From the NCBI GenBank assembly GCA_027295245.1, contig JAPULF010000157.1, forward strand, positions 1 to 5,330: a stretch of 5,330 nucleotides of DNA. The letters run 5' to 3'. The notes below the pieces were generated by a model. The model worked only from the letters and a program-made list of their open reading frames with translations, did not search any database and had not been told where the DNA came from. Source of the stretch: Planctomycetota bacterium (GTDB lineage: Bacteria > Planctomycetota > Phycisphaerae > UBA1845 > UTPLA1). The position numbers and the translations under genes were made by a program. Position 1 is the first letter of the stretch; each line of letters starts with the position of its first letter. Below are positions 1-5,330 of this stretch, one piece after another.

Positions 1-2
1 GC

Positions 3-866
3 GCGATTGTGTACACGATTCTAGTGTTTCCGGTATTGGGTTTCGTTCAAAGCGGGAACCAGGAGGTCGCCGATCGGTACCGCTATTTACCTTGCGTCGC
101 ATGGTCGGCGCTGCTGGCCGCCGGCGTCTTGAAACTCTGGAGCCGCGGATTGTGGTTCAGGATGTCCGCCGGCGGCCTGACCGTCCTTGTGACCCTGCAG
201 CTCGCGGTACTCACCCGGGAACAATGTGGCGTTTGGAAAAACACGGCCGCCTTGTGGACCCGTGCCTGGATGCTTCAGCCAGACAGCTCGTTGGCCCAAA
301 ACAGCTATGCATTCTCCGTGCTCATGCGACAAGGGCGCTTCGAAGAGGCCGTGCCCCACCTGCGCCGCGCGATCGAGATCAAGGGCGACAACGACAAGGC
401 CCATTTTAACTTGCACACCGCATTATCGCGATTGAACAGGAACGATGAACTCTTCGAAGCGTACCAACATACTCTTCGCGTTTTTGCCAAGTACGAGCGG
501 TCCGCGGAGGTCAGGGCCAGTGCCCATTTCCGTCTTGGCAACATGTTGTATCTGCGAAAAGAATTTGACGCCGCAATCAAACACTTTCGCGACGCATTGG
601 CCCTTCGCCCGAACCACGCCAGCACACACGGTACGCTCTCTGCGGCCCTTGAACGAAAAAATGATCGCGAAGGAGCGAAGCGACATGCAAGCCGGGCGCT
701 GGAACTCGATCCCTCGTTGATCCCGCCCAGACGCGTGCTCGCCCGGGCGCTCAGGTCCGAGGGCCGGTTGGAGGATGCGATTGCACAGCTCCGGGAGGCA
801 CTTAGACACGACCCCGACAATGCGAGGACCAAGAAAGAGTTGGGTCGGATGACGCAATCGCCCTGA
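3..866 (+). CDS. TPR-containing GT-C/TMTC-like membrane protein, C-terminal part (5' end outside window)
   Basis: The frame is open to the left edge, so the true start lies upstream; the GTG at 9 is probably internal. Numbering from that GTG, residues 12-28 hold the stretch GFVQSGNQEVADRYRYLP, which resembles the Q-x-x-ADRY-x-YLP signature at the end of the multi-spanning domain of GT-C/TMTC-like proteins. Two hydrophobic segments follow (about 28-45 and 52-69). Next comes the usual linker with W76 and LW (82-83), then TPR-like helix pairs at about 95-127, 130-160, 172-203, 206-237 and 240-271. The clearest repeats contain GRFEEAVPHLRRAIEI and EFDAAIKHFRDALALRP. Relatives are thought to be integral membrane proteins with possible glycosyl-transfer activity, the TPR tail acting as a protein-binding scaffold. 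No catalytic residues lie in the visible part, so the function is inferred from family resemblance. The gene ends in TGA and converges with the aminotransferase 66 bases away. Confidence 0.8.
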   Translation, partial: AIVYTILVFPVLGFVQSGNQEVADRYRYLPCVAWSALLAAGVLKLWSRGLWFRMSAGGLTVLVTLQLAVLTREQCGVWKNTAALWTRAWMLQPDSSLAQNSYAFSVLMRQGRFEEAVPHLRRAIEIKGDNDKAHFNLHTALSRLNRNDELFEAYQHTLRVFAKYERSAEVRASAHFRLGNMLYLRKEFDAAIKHFRDALALRPNHASTHGTLSAALERKNDREGAKRHASRALELDPSLIPPRRVLARALRSEGRLEDAIAQLREALRHDPDNARTKKELGRMTQSP

Positions 867-932
867 CTCTCATGCGATACCTGGACAAACGCGCTATTCG
901 ACCGAATAACCCGAACCTACTGGACGAGCCGC
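867..932. other. Short convergent intergenic gap with a weak hairpin
   Basis: This 66-base gap separates the convergent ends of the TPR gene and the aminotransferase. It holds one small perfect inverted repeat, TATTC (895-899), loop GACC, GAATA (904-908). The stem has only 5 A/T-rich pairs and no T-run follows on either strand, so it is at best a weak bidirectional stop signal. No promoter or gene is visible. Confidence 0.3.
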
Positions 933-2024
933 TTACCGGGTCGTCTCCATCCAATCGCAAAGCCGGTCGGCCGCCTCCATCACGCGACCGCAGTGCTCTC
1001 GCAAAAAGGCCTCGTCGATCGATTGCCCCATCGGAATGGACTCCACGGCCCGGAGGGCCTCCGCCCCGTTAAAATCCACATACGCCAGTCTGGCAGTGAA
1101 CTCGTCCGGCGGCCGCCCGAAGTTGCTTCCGGGCAAAACCGCGACGCCGGTTTCAGCCAAGAGCCGCTGACACATCTGCGGACCGGTCCGAATCCCTCGG
1201 GCACTCAGGTTGTCGCGAAGCGGCGAGAAATCGGGAAAGAGATAAAAGGCCCCGTGCGGGGCGAGGACTTCGGCCCCCGTTTTCCGCAGTCGATCGGTAA
1301 CCGCGCAGCCCAGGGCGTGCAAGACTCGGCGGGACTGTTGAAGGTAGTGTTCGATGTCGGGCCCGCCCTGAAACGCCCGAACGGCCGCATATTGGATCGG
1401 CGCGCTCGTGGATGTATAGGTTTCGCTTGCCACCGCGGACATCGCGTCCAAGAGCCATCGCAGTCTCTTCGGGAACACAAACACGCCGAGACGCCAGCCG
1501 CCCGCCCCGCACCATTTGCTCAGGCCGCTGCTGAAGATCGTCCCTTCGGGATACATCGGGACGATCGAGCGATGCGCCCCTTCGTGGTGCAGCAGTCCGT
1601 AAATCTCGTCGGAAAGCAGCACCACGCGGTGTTTCCTCGCCACCTCCGCGATTGCCTTCAGTCTCTCCTCCGATATCGTGCGGCCGGTCGGATTGGATGG
1701 ATAGTTCAGGATCAAGATGCGCGGCCGCCCCAGATCCTGCTTGCACAGGTCCTCGAGTTGCTCCGGCGTCAGATGCCAATCGTCCTCCATGAACGTCGAC
1801 AGGAGGCGGATGTGCCGCCCGATGATCCTCGCCTGCGGGGCGTAAGATACCCAGGCCGGCGCCGGAATGACCAAGTCGCCGTAATAGACCAACTGAAGGA
1901 GGAACATCAGTTCCTTCGAGCCGGGTCCGATCAACACGTCGTCAGGTTCACAATCGATGCCCAGCCTGCCGCGATGGTGTTCCGCGACCGCCTCCCGCAA
2001 CTCTTGAAGACCCTTGACCGGCAA
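933..2024 (-). CDS. Aminotransferase catalytic part, possibly translated alone from an internal TTG
   Basis: Downstream of the amber codon the frame is open for 363 codons from a TTG at 2024. AGAAGG lies at 2035-2030, 5 bases before this TTG, and would serve as a Shine-Dalgarno site for ribosomes that stopped 21 bases earlier. In this numbering the PLP lysine is K170 (SGLSK), the pyridine-nitrogen aspartate D139, the cofactor asparagine N111 and the substrate-carboxylate arginine R312, so all chemistry lies in this part. It lacks the first 71 residues. In this fold that N-terminal arm, including the GLGQSPFPVP stretch, helps form the active site, so a lone fragment would probably be impaired. 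TTG may simply encode the leucine of the conserved YLPVKG motif. I treat this as the stretch an automatic gene caller would report, not as proof of a separate protein. Confidence 0.5.
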   Translation of the reverse strand: MPVKGLQELREAVAEHHRGRLGIDCEPDDVLIGPGSKELMFLLQLVYYGDLVIPAPAWVSYAPQARIIGRHIRLLSTFMEDDWHLTPEQLEDLCKQDLGRPRILILNYPSNPTGRTISEERLKAIAEVARKHRVVLLSDEIYGLLHHEGAHRSIVPMYPEGTIFSSGLSKWCGAGGWRLGVFVFPKRLRWLLDAMSAVASETYTSTSAPIQYAAVRAFQGGPDIEHYLQQSRRVLHALGCAVTDRLRKTGAEVLAPHGAFYLFPDFSPLRDNLSARGIRTGPQMCQRLLAETGVAVLPGSNFGRPPDEFTARLAYVDFNGAEALRAVESIPMGQSIDEAFLREHCGRVMEAADRLCDWMETTR

Positions 2025-2045
2025 ATAGGCCTTCTTCGCGGCGTG

Positions 2046-2237
2046 CTACCGCAGGGCCTCGACCACCACTTCGGGTACCGGAAAGGGCGACTGACCCAGC
2101 CCGAGCTTGAAGATCTCGCGCCCCGATCGAAGCAGCTCGTTGGACAGATCATTGAGCGCCACCGTGGCCGATGAGGGCAGCCCCCGGATGTTCAGATTCA
2201 AATGAACGTCCCAACGGTCCTCTGCACGCTCGCTCAT
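2046..2237 (-). CDS. N-terminal fragment of the aminotransferase (63 residues) ending at the amber codon
   Basis: From the ATG at 2237 the frame runs MSERAEDRWDVHLNLNIRGL and on to VVEALR, ending at TAG (2048-2046). It contains the substrate-arm motif GLGQSPFPVP at residues 48-57, typical of the N-terminus of class I/II aminotransferases. It has no cofactor-binding residues and no independent fold that I recognise. It is part of the interrupted gene rather than a separate small protein. If the amber is real and not read through, this peptide would be the product made from the native start. Confidence 0.55.
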   Translation of the reverse strand: MSERAEDRWDVHLNLNIRGLPSSATVALNDLSNELLRSGREIFKLGLGQSPFPVPEVVVEALR

Positions 2238-2355
2238 GGCCCCGCTCTTCCTCCAGCCCAAAGGGTCTCGGAATCAGGCATTGGACGCCGCCGCCGCCCA
2301 CATCGGTGCCCTGACACCCCCGACAACGCGACCAGGCCCGGCCCCAGTTTGGCAG

Positions 2356-2384
2356 TTTACCGGACGCCCGGCAACGACTATGCT
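2356..2384 (+). promoter_or_regulatory. Possible sigma70 promoter of the RRM gene
   Basis: TTTACC (2356-2361) and TATGCT (2379-2384) are separated by 17 bases, and each hexamer matches consensus at 4 of 6 positions. Transcription would begin near 2391 and leave a leader of about 135 bases. Such matches occur by chance in sequence of this length, so the call is tentative. Confidence 0.35.
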
Positions 2385-2408
2385 ACCGCCAAGCGGGTTG
2401 TCGTTCGA

Positions 2409-2432
2409 GGCGTCAACGCAGACGCCGGCGTT
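2409..2432 (+). promoter_or_regulatory. Leader inverted repeats upstream of the RRM gene
   Basis: GGCGTC (2409-2414) pairs perfectly with GACGCC (2421-2426) around a 6-base loop. The same bases can instead pair as AACGC (2415-2419) with GCGTT (2428-2432), or as the palindrome ACGCCGGCGT (2422-2431). These pairings exclude each other. If the promoter at 2356 is real, they lie in the 5' leader. Bacterial RRM proteins of this type are often cold-inducible, so a structured leader would make sense, but that is inference. Confidence 0.3.
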
Positions 2433-2513
2433 TGAGGTCGGATTTCCTTACCCAGCTTGGATCACCCGCTGCCAAAGTTCAGGGGTCCGACACTGTTCGA
2501 GCTTGCCTTGTAC

Positions 2514-2518
2514 GGGAG
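2514..2518 (+). promoter_or_regulatory. Ribosome binding site deciding the RRM start
   Basis: GGGAG lies 7 bases before the ATG at 2526. It fixes that ATG as the start in preference to an in-frame TTG at 2457, whose extra 23 residues resemble nothing in the family and would precede the RRM fold. Confidence 0.75.
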
Positions 2519-2525
2519 CATTAAA

Positions 2526-2822
2526 ATGGGCACACGTTTGTATGTAGGGAATCTGAGCTATGACGTCAGCAGTTCCGACCTGGAAACCATGATGTCTCCA
2601 CACGGCACGGTGCAAAGCGCGGAGGTCATTTCCGATCGCATGTCGGGCCGAAGCAAGGGATTCGGCTTCGTCGAAATGGGTTCTGAGGATGAAGCCAAAG
2701 CGGCCATCGACGCTCTGAACGGCCAGGACCATGGCGGCCGAGCCCTGACCGTAAGCGAAGCCAAGCCCCGACAGGAGCGAACCGGCGGCGGCGACGGTGG
2801 TGGGCGCAGAGACCGCTACTGA
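2526..2822 (+). CDS. Single-RRM RNA-binding protein with glycine-rich tail
   Basis: This 98-residue protein is almost entirely one RNA recognition motif. RNP2 is LYVGNL (residues 5-10) and RNP1 is KGFGFVEM (44-51), with aromatic residues at Y6, F46 and F48 placed to stack on RNA bases. The intervening helix and strand (SSDLETMMSPHGTVQSAEVI) and the closing helix (DEAKAAIDALNG) follow the standard beta-alpha-beta-beta-alpha-beta order. The tail from about residue 87 is GGGDGGGRRDRY, a short glycine/arginine extension like that of cyanobacterial Rbp and other bacterial RRM proteins. Members bind single-stranded RNA in the cytoplasm and several are induced by cold; the targets here are unknown. 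The start is supported by GGGAG 7 bases upstream. It precedes the phosphatase gene by 89 bases with no clear terminator between them. Confidence 0.93.
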   Translation: MGTRLYVGNLSYDVSSSDLETMMSPHGTVQSAEVISDRMSGRSKGFGFVEMGSEDEAKAAIDALNGQDHGGRALTVSEAKPRQERTGGGDGGGRRDRY

Positions 2823-2911
2823 AACACGCTCTCGAAAGCGACTGTGGCACTGGTCTTCGACCGGTAAACATTGGCTCTCGAGATAGTTTCGTTGCGTCGT
2901 TCGCTTGCCGC

Positions 2912-3736
2912 ATGGACAATCAGCACGCGATGGAAGCCCGCCCGGACGTTGAAGCCCTGCGCCTCGCCGCCGGTGAATTGGCTCGTACCGGCGGAACCTT
3001 GGCCCGCCGTTTCCTCGGCAAAGTGCGGGCCACCCGCAAGCCGGACAACTCTCCCGTCACCCCGGCGGACACCGCCGTTCAAGAAGCCATCCTAGCGATT
3101 CTCGCCGAACGTTTTCCCGACCACGCCATCTTGGTGGAGGAAGAGGTCGCCGACCCCTCGCGACACGCCCACATTGCACGGGCCGAATACTGCTGGGTCA
3201 TCGACCCCATCGACGGCACCCGAAACTTCGCCCGTGGAATGCCGGTCTATTGCACCTCCGTCGCCGTGTTGCACCGCGGGCAGCCGATCGCCGGTGCGAT
3301 TCACGACGCGACTCAGGACGTGGTCTATTCCGCGTCAAGAGGCGGCGGCACGTTCAGGGGAAACGCCCCCGTGCGCCTCGCCGACCGGCCGATCGACGCC
3401 GACACCACCATCGCGATCTCGTCGATCCGCAAGTCCCCCATCCCGACCTCGGTCCGAAGCTGGCTGGACCAATACCTGTTTCGAAACATCGGCTCGCTGT
3501 GCCTGCATATGGTCTGGGTCGCGGCCGGCCTGACGGATGCGGCCTTCTCACTCGAAAGCAAGATCTGGGACATCGCCGCCGGCGCACTCCTGATCGAGGA
3601 ATCGGGCGGCGTCGTAACCGACCACGCCGGCGACAACATTTGGCCCGCGGATCTGGCAAGCTACCGCGGTGATGACGTACCCATGCTGGCCGGCACGCCT
3701 ACAATGCACCGCAGGCTGCTGGATTCCTTGCGGTGA
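2912..3736 (+). CDS. Inositol monophosphatase family protein
   Basis: This protein of 274 residues is the normal length for the Mg-dependent, lithium-sensitive phosphatase family that includes SuhB, histidinol-phosphatase HisN and CysQ. Visible motifs, in order, are SPVTPAD (47-53), the acidic cluster EEE (76-78) at the place of the usual GEE metal ligands, WVIDPIDGTRNF (95-106) with metal and water-activating residues D98, D101, G102 and T103, and WDIAAGALLIEESGG (219-233) with metal ligand D220. All catalytic positions are present, so the enzyme should hydrolyse a phosphate monoester in the cytoplasm. The substrate could be inositol phosphate, histidinol phosphate or a 3'-phosphonucleotide; sequence alone does not decide. 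The ATG at 2912 has no evident Shine-Dalgarno site; an in-frame ATG at 2930 would remove six residues that are not conserved. The phosphodiesterase gene starts 52 bases after its stop. Confidence 0.9.
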   Translation: MDNQHAMEARPDVEALRLAAGELARTGGTLARRFLGKVRATRKPDNSPVTPADTAVQEAILAILAERFPDHAILVEEEVADPSRHAHIARAEYCWVIDPIDGTRNFARGMPVYCTSVAVLHRGQPIAGAIHDATQDVVYSASRGGGTFRGNAPVRLADRPIDADTTIAISSIRKSPIPTSVRSWLDQYLFRNIGSLCLHMVWVAAGLTDAAFSLESKIWDIAAGALLIEESGGVVTDHAGDNIWPADLASYRGDDVPMLAGTPTMHRRLLDSLR

Positions 3737-3788
3737 ACAACCCGAAAGCTACGAAGCGTCTGTCGCCGCCTGCGAATGGACACTCGCT

Positions 3789-4841
3789 ATGACCGTCTCG
3801 ATCCGCGCAGCAGTCGTCATCGTCGCGCTGGTTGTGTCGGCAACCACCGGCGCCGACGCACAACCGCCCTCCCGCGCATCCCGGGTCTTGCTGATCAGTT
3901 TGGACGGCCTGCGCCCCGAGGCCATCGAGACCGCCGGAGCGACCGTGCTGCTGGATCTGATCGCCGGCGGCAGTTTTCAGGCAACCGCCGTCAACGAAAT
4001 CCCCCCGGTCACGCTGCCCAACCACGCCTCGATGGTGACCGGTCAGAGCGTGGCGCGGCACGGCGTATTGCTCAACACCGACATCCCGGGCCGCATCGCC
4101 GCAACGACCATCTTCGACGTCGCGATCGAGGCCGGTCTCCGCGTCGGGTTTTTCATCAACAAGACCAAGCTGTTTTATCTCTGCGACGTCCAGCGCGTCG
4201 CGGCGTGGATGCACACTCCGGATGACGACACGCTCGCCGACGCCGTCAGCCAGGCCCTTCGTGACCAGGACCTGCAACTCGTCTTCGTACACTTTAGGGG
4301 TCCGGACAGCGCCGGACACCGTCACGGCTGGATGACCGAGCCCTACTTCGAGGCCGTCCGGCGCGTCGACGCCGCCATCGGCCGAATCCTCGACACCCTG
4401 ACCGAAACGAGTAAGCGCGACGGGACGATCGTCATCATCTCCTCCGACCACGGCGGCCACGGAAACACCCATTTCCTCGACATCCCCGAGGATCGCCTCA
4501 TCCCGTTCATCATCAACGGCCCCGGCATCGCCGCGGGCCGCAGGCTGTGTAGCCAGGTCCGCATCATGGACGCGGCGGCCACGGCGTTGAATGTGCTGGG
4601 ATTGCCGGAGAACTCGGCTTCCGACGGCAACGTCCTCACGGAGTCGTTCGCCGAGTTCGACCAACCCGACTGCATCGCCCATCCGCCGCCCGTCGGGTTT
4701 CTCTGCGGCGGATTGCCTGCCTTTGTGTTTTTCGCGATGATCGGCGTGCTAGTCGGACTCCGCCGCCGACGAAGAGTTACAGTTCGAGCAGTGAACGGCG
4801 CCCAGTCGATAGCCATACGCCCTATGGGCCTCGTTTTCTAG
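3789..4841 (+). CDS. Secreted, membrane-anchored alkaline-phosphatase-superfamily phosphodiesterase (ENPP-like)
   Basis: From the ATG at 3789 the product has 350 residues. It starts with a signal peptide: positively charged R6, hydrophobic 7-20, likely cleavage after ADA (22-24). The start has only a weak upstream signal, but an upstream in-frame ATG at 3669 lies inside the phosphatase gene and would bury the signal peptide. Type I phosphodiesterase motifs follow: metal ligand D39 in LLISLDGLRPE, nucleophile T75 in PPVTLPNHASMVTG, D173 and H177 in GPDSAGHRHG, D220 and H221 in SSDHGGHG, and probably H228 as the last zinc ligand. The enzyme should cleave phosphodiester or pyrophosphate bonds outside the inner membrane; the substrate is unknown. 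Residues 304-324 form one transmembrane segment followed by RRRRR (325-329), giving a C-terminal anchor. The 21 residues after the arginines are unusual and use rare codons (AGA, two ATA). The gene ends in TAG. Confidence 0.88.
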   Translation: MTVSIRAAVVIVALVVSATTGADAQPPSRASRVLLISLDGLRPEAIETAGATVLLDLIAGGSFQATAVNEIPPVTLPNHASMVTGQSVARHGVLLNTDIPGRIAATTIFDVAIEAGLRVGFFINKTKLFYLCDVQRVAAWMHTPDDDTLADAVSQALRDQDLQLVFVHFRGPDSAGHRHGWMTEPYFEAVRRVDAAIGRILDTLTETSKRDGTIVIISSDHGGHGNTHFLDIPEDRLIPFIINGPGIAAGRRLCSQVRIMDAAATALNVLGLPENSASDGNVLTESFAEFDQPDCIAHPPPVGFLCGGLPAFVFFAMIGVLVGLRRRRRVTVRAVNGAQSIAIRPMGLVF

Positions 4842-4851
4842 TTCCGATATC

Positions 4852-4880
4852 TTGACAACTGGTGGGTTAGGGTTTATACT
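4852..4880 (+). promoter_or_regulatory. Near-consensus sigma70 promoter
   Basis: TTGACA (4852-4857, 6 of 6) and TATACT (4875-4880, 5 of 6) are separated by exactly 17 bases. This is the best promoter match in the window. It lies 10 bases after the phosphodiesterase stop and points rightwards; transcription should start near 4887. No ribosome binding site with a convincing gene follows within the window, so it may serve a structured RNA, a long leader or a gene beyond the edge. Confidence 0.75.
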
Positions 4881-5072
4881 AACTTTAGCACTTCTCGGTA
4901 CGGGAACCACGGTGGCGCGGGTCAGATTGCACTCCTACTTATTTCGTCTGCTCTCCCGCGGACCGAAACGCACGGACGCGTCTTGTACTTGCCAGATACG
5001 ACGGGCCGTCGTTCGCGCCCGAGGTGTGCCGCTTGGCGACCGACGGGTGGAACGGGTTCTGTCTGGGGTCAG

Positions 5073-5095
5073 TGACGCGGCTTGGGGTCGCGTCA
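5073..5095. repeat. Perfect 7-bp inverted repeat
   Basis: TGACGCG (5073-5079) pairs with CGCGTCA (5089-5095) around a 9-base loop, and a flanking G-T wobble at 5072/5096 can add one pair. It is the longest perfect stem seen in the right-hand region. It could be a transcript hairpin or a dyad for a DNA-binding protein; nothing decides between these. Confidence 0.4.
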
Positions 5096-5166
5096 TCGTT
5101 TGCACCGGGCGACGCGCGAGGGCGCGGGCCGCGCGGGAACAACGGGGATAGGTCTTACGGTTCGCC

Positions 5167-5194
5167 TGCAATTAGGGATTGCACGGTGCCGTGC
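5167..5194. repeat. Two overlapping, mutually exclusive hairpins
   Basis: TGCAAT (5167-5172) pairs with ATTGCA (5178-5183) around TAGGG. GCACG (5181-5185) pairs with CGTGC (5190-5194) around GTGC. The two stems share bases 5181-5183, so both cannot form fully at once. An ATG at 5198 follows four bases after the second stem. A switch is possible but unproven; chance is a real alternative in GC-rich sequence. Confidence 0.3.
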
Positions 5195-5330
5195 GGGATG
5201 CGTATTGCTCACGCGCGACGGCTACTTGCAAGGCGCGCGCTTCGAACGCGCGAGTGGCTTCCGGAGTTCGCGTTCTGGCGCGGCCGGAATCTCGGGGCAA
5301 TGTCAAAGCTTCATGGCAAGCAGGGGAGCG

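Larger units (their letters stand above)
933..2237 (-). pseudogene. PLP-dependent aminotransferase (class I/II, fold type I) interrupted by one in-frame TAG
   Basis: Reading the minus strand from the ATG at 2237 gives 433 residues plus one internal amber codon at 2048-2046 (position 64), ending in TAA at 933. Both sides of the stop stay in one frame and join as a continuous protein: PFPVPEVVVEALR, stop, HAAKKAYLPVKGLQELREAV. This is the usual order in COG0436-type aminotransferases, so no bases are missing. Counting the amber as residue 64, the visible landmarks are GPGSKE, N182 in YPSNPTG, D210 and Y213 in SDEIYG, the Schiff-base lysine K241 in SSGLSKW, R249 in GGWRLG and the carboxylate-binding R383 in TARLAYVDF. 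Such enzymes move an amino group between an amino acid and a 2-oxo acid in the cytoplasm; the substrate cannot be told. Possible explanations are a recent nonsense mutation, a sequencing error, read-through, or a restart. The ATG at 2237 is preferred over the TTG at 2261 because GGAGG (2254-2250) lies upstream, though its 12-base spacing is long. Confidence 0.8.
2238..2525. other. Divergent intergenic region between the aminotransferase and RRM genes
   Basis: This stretch of 288 bases separates two genes pointing away from each other and should hold promoters for both. On the plus strand a plausible sigma70 promoter (2356-2384), a leader hairpin (2409-2426) and the RRM ribosome binding site (2514-2518) are visible. 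On the minus strand only the possible aminotransferase ribosome binding site GGAGG (2254-2250) can be named; I found no convincing -35/-10 pair. Open frames here are short and match no recognisable family. Confidence 0.5.
4881..5330 (+). other. Gene-poor, hairpin-rich region downstream of a strong promoter (candidate non-coding RNA or long leader)
   Basis: No recognisable protein, tRNA or rRNA is present in these 450 bases. Open frames are arginine-rich and occur on both strands alike, which is what GC-rich non-coding DNA gives. Perfect inverted repeats lie at 4998-5012 (ACGACG, loop GGC, CGTCGT), 5073-5095 (7 pairs), 5122-5134 (GCGCG, loop GGC, CGCGC), 5167-5183, 5181-5194 and 5234-5252 (CGCGCG, 7-base loop, CGCGCG). 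None is followed by a T-run, so none looks like an intrinsic terminator. Two frames reach the right edge and could be ends of outside genes: a plus-strand ATG at 5198 (44 codons, no clear ribosome binding site) and a minus-strand frame entering at 5330 and stopping at 5172. Neither resembles a known family. I checked for the sequence hallmarks of RNase P RNA, tmRNA, SRP RNA and 16S starts and saw none. Confidence 0.4.

Noticed and set aside
2046..2048. Genome-wide amber reassignment (for example pyrrolysine) as the main explanation
   Set aside because: TAG appears to be the normal stop at 4839-4841, no pyl genes are in view, and aminotransferases are not known to use pyrrolysine. Gene-specific read-through remains open.
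993..2174. A 393-codon plus-strand open frame opposite the aminotransferase, crossing the amber site without a stop
   Set aside because: Its translation shows no domain, while the minus strand carries a full series of aminotransferase motifs. Long antisense frames are common opposite GC-rich genes.
2823..2911. Hairpins CGCT/AGCG and GGTC/GACC between the RRM and phosphatase genes as an intrinsic terminator
   Set aside because: Each stem has about 4 pairs and no T-run follows.
3699..4682. A 327-codon minus-strand open frame opposite the phosphodiesterase
   Set aside because: Composition is dominated by D, G, V and R as expected for an antisense shadow. The plus strand has a signal peptide and all phosphodiesterase metal ligands.
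4813..4837. Hairpin CCATA/TATGG (or GCCC/GGGC) followed by TTTT, as a terminator of the phosphodiesterase gene
   Set aside because: The stem is only 4-5 pairs, the T-run is short and offset, and it lies before the stop codon inside the coding region.
4852..5151. A 99-codon plus-strand frame starting at a TTG
   Set aside because: The TTG is the first three bases of the -35 box, upstream of the transcription start. The translation is arginine-rich and unrecognisable, and an overlapping arginine-rich frame exists on the other strand.
4866..5177. TTAGGG at 4866-4871 and 5172-5177, recalling telomere repeats
   Set aside because: There are only two isolated copies with no tandem array; coincidence.
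5161..5330. GGTTCG near 5160-5164 as a tRNA T-loop, and the right edge as the start of a 16S gene
   Set aside because: No matching acceptor or anticodon arms, no CCA context and no 16S start signature were found.

Overview
This GC-rich bacterial window carries five protein-coding loci and a gene-poor right end. No mobile element, CRISPR array, tRNA or rRNA could be recognised. A multi-spanning GT-C/TMTC-like membrane protein with a TPR tail, a single-RRM glycine-tailed RNA-binding protein and a membrane-anchored phosphodiesterase would suit a Planctomycetota or related PVC-type bacterium. That placement is inference from gene style only; no phylogenetic marker is present.

Layout from left to right. 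(1) Positions 3-866, plus strand: the C-terminal end of a membrane protein with tetratricopeptide repeats, cut by the window edge. (2) Positions 933-2237, minus strand, convergent with the first gene: a fold-type I PLP aminotransferase. Every catalytic residue I can identify is intact, but an in-frame amber codon (2046-2048) splits it after residue 63. (3) Positions 2238-2525: a divergent intergenic region with a plausible sigma70 promoter and a leader hairpin. (4) Three plus-strand genes follow: an RRM RNA-binding protein (2526-2822), an inositol-monophosphatase-family phosphatase (2912-3736) and a secreted, C-terminally anchored alkaline-phosphatase-superfamily phosphodiesterase (3789-4841). 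Gaps of 89 and 52 bases separate them, so the last two may share a transcript. (5) Positions 4842-5330: a near-consensus sigma70 promoter (TTGACA, 17 bases, TATACT) begins 10 bases after the phosphodiesterase stop. It points into about 450 bases with no convincing gene but several perfect short inverted repeats.

The genes do not form an obvious pathway. The phosphatase and phosphodiesterase both act on phosphate esters, one predicted cytoplasmic and one outside the inner membrane, but nothing here fixes their substrates. The two points most worth a second look are the amber-interrupted yet otherwise intact aminotransferase, with a possible internal restart just after the stop, and the strong promoter driving an apparently non-coding, hairpin-rich stretch. 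The same organism appears to use TAG as the natural stop of the phosphodiesterase gene, which argues against general amber reassignment.
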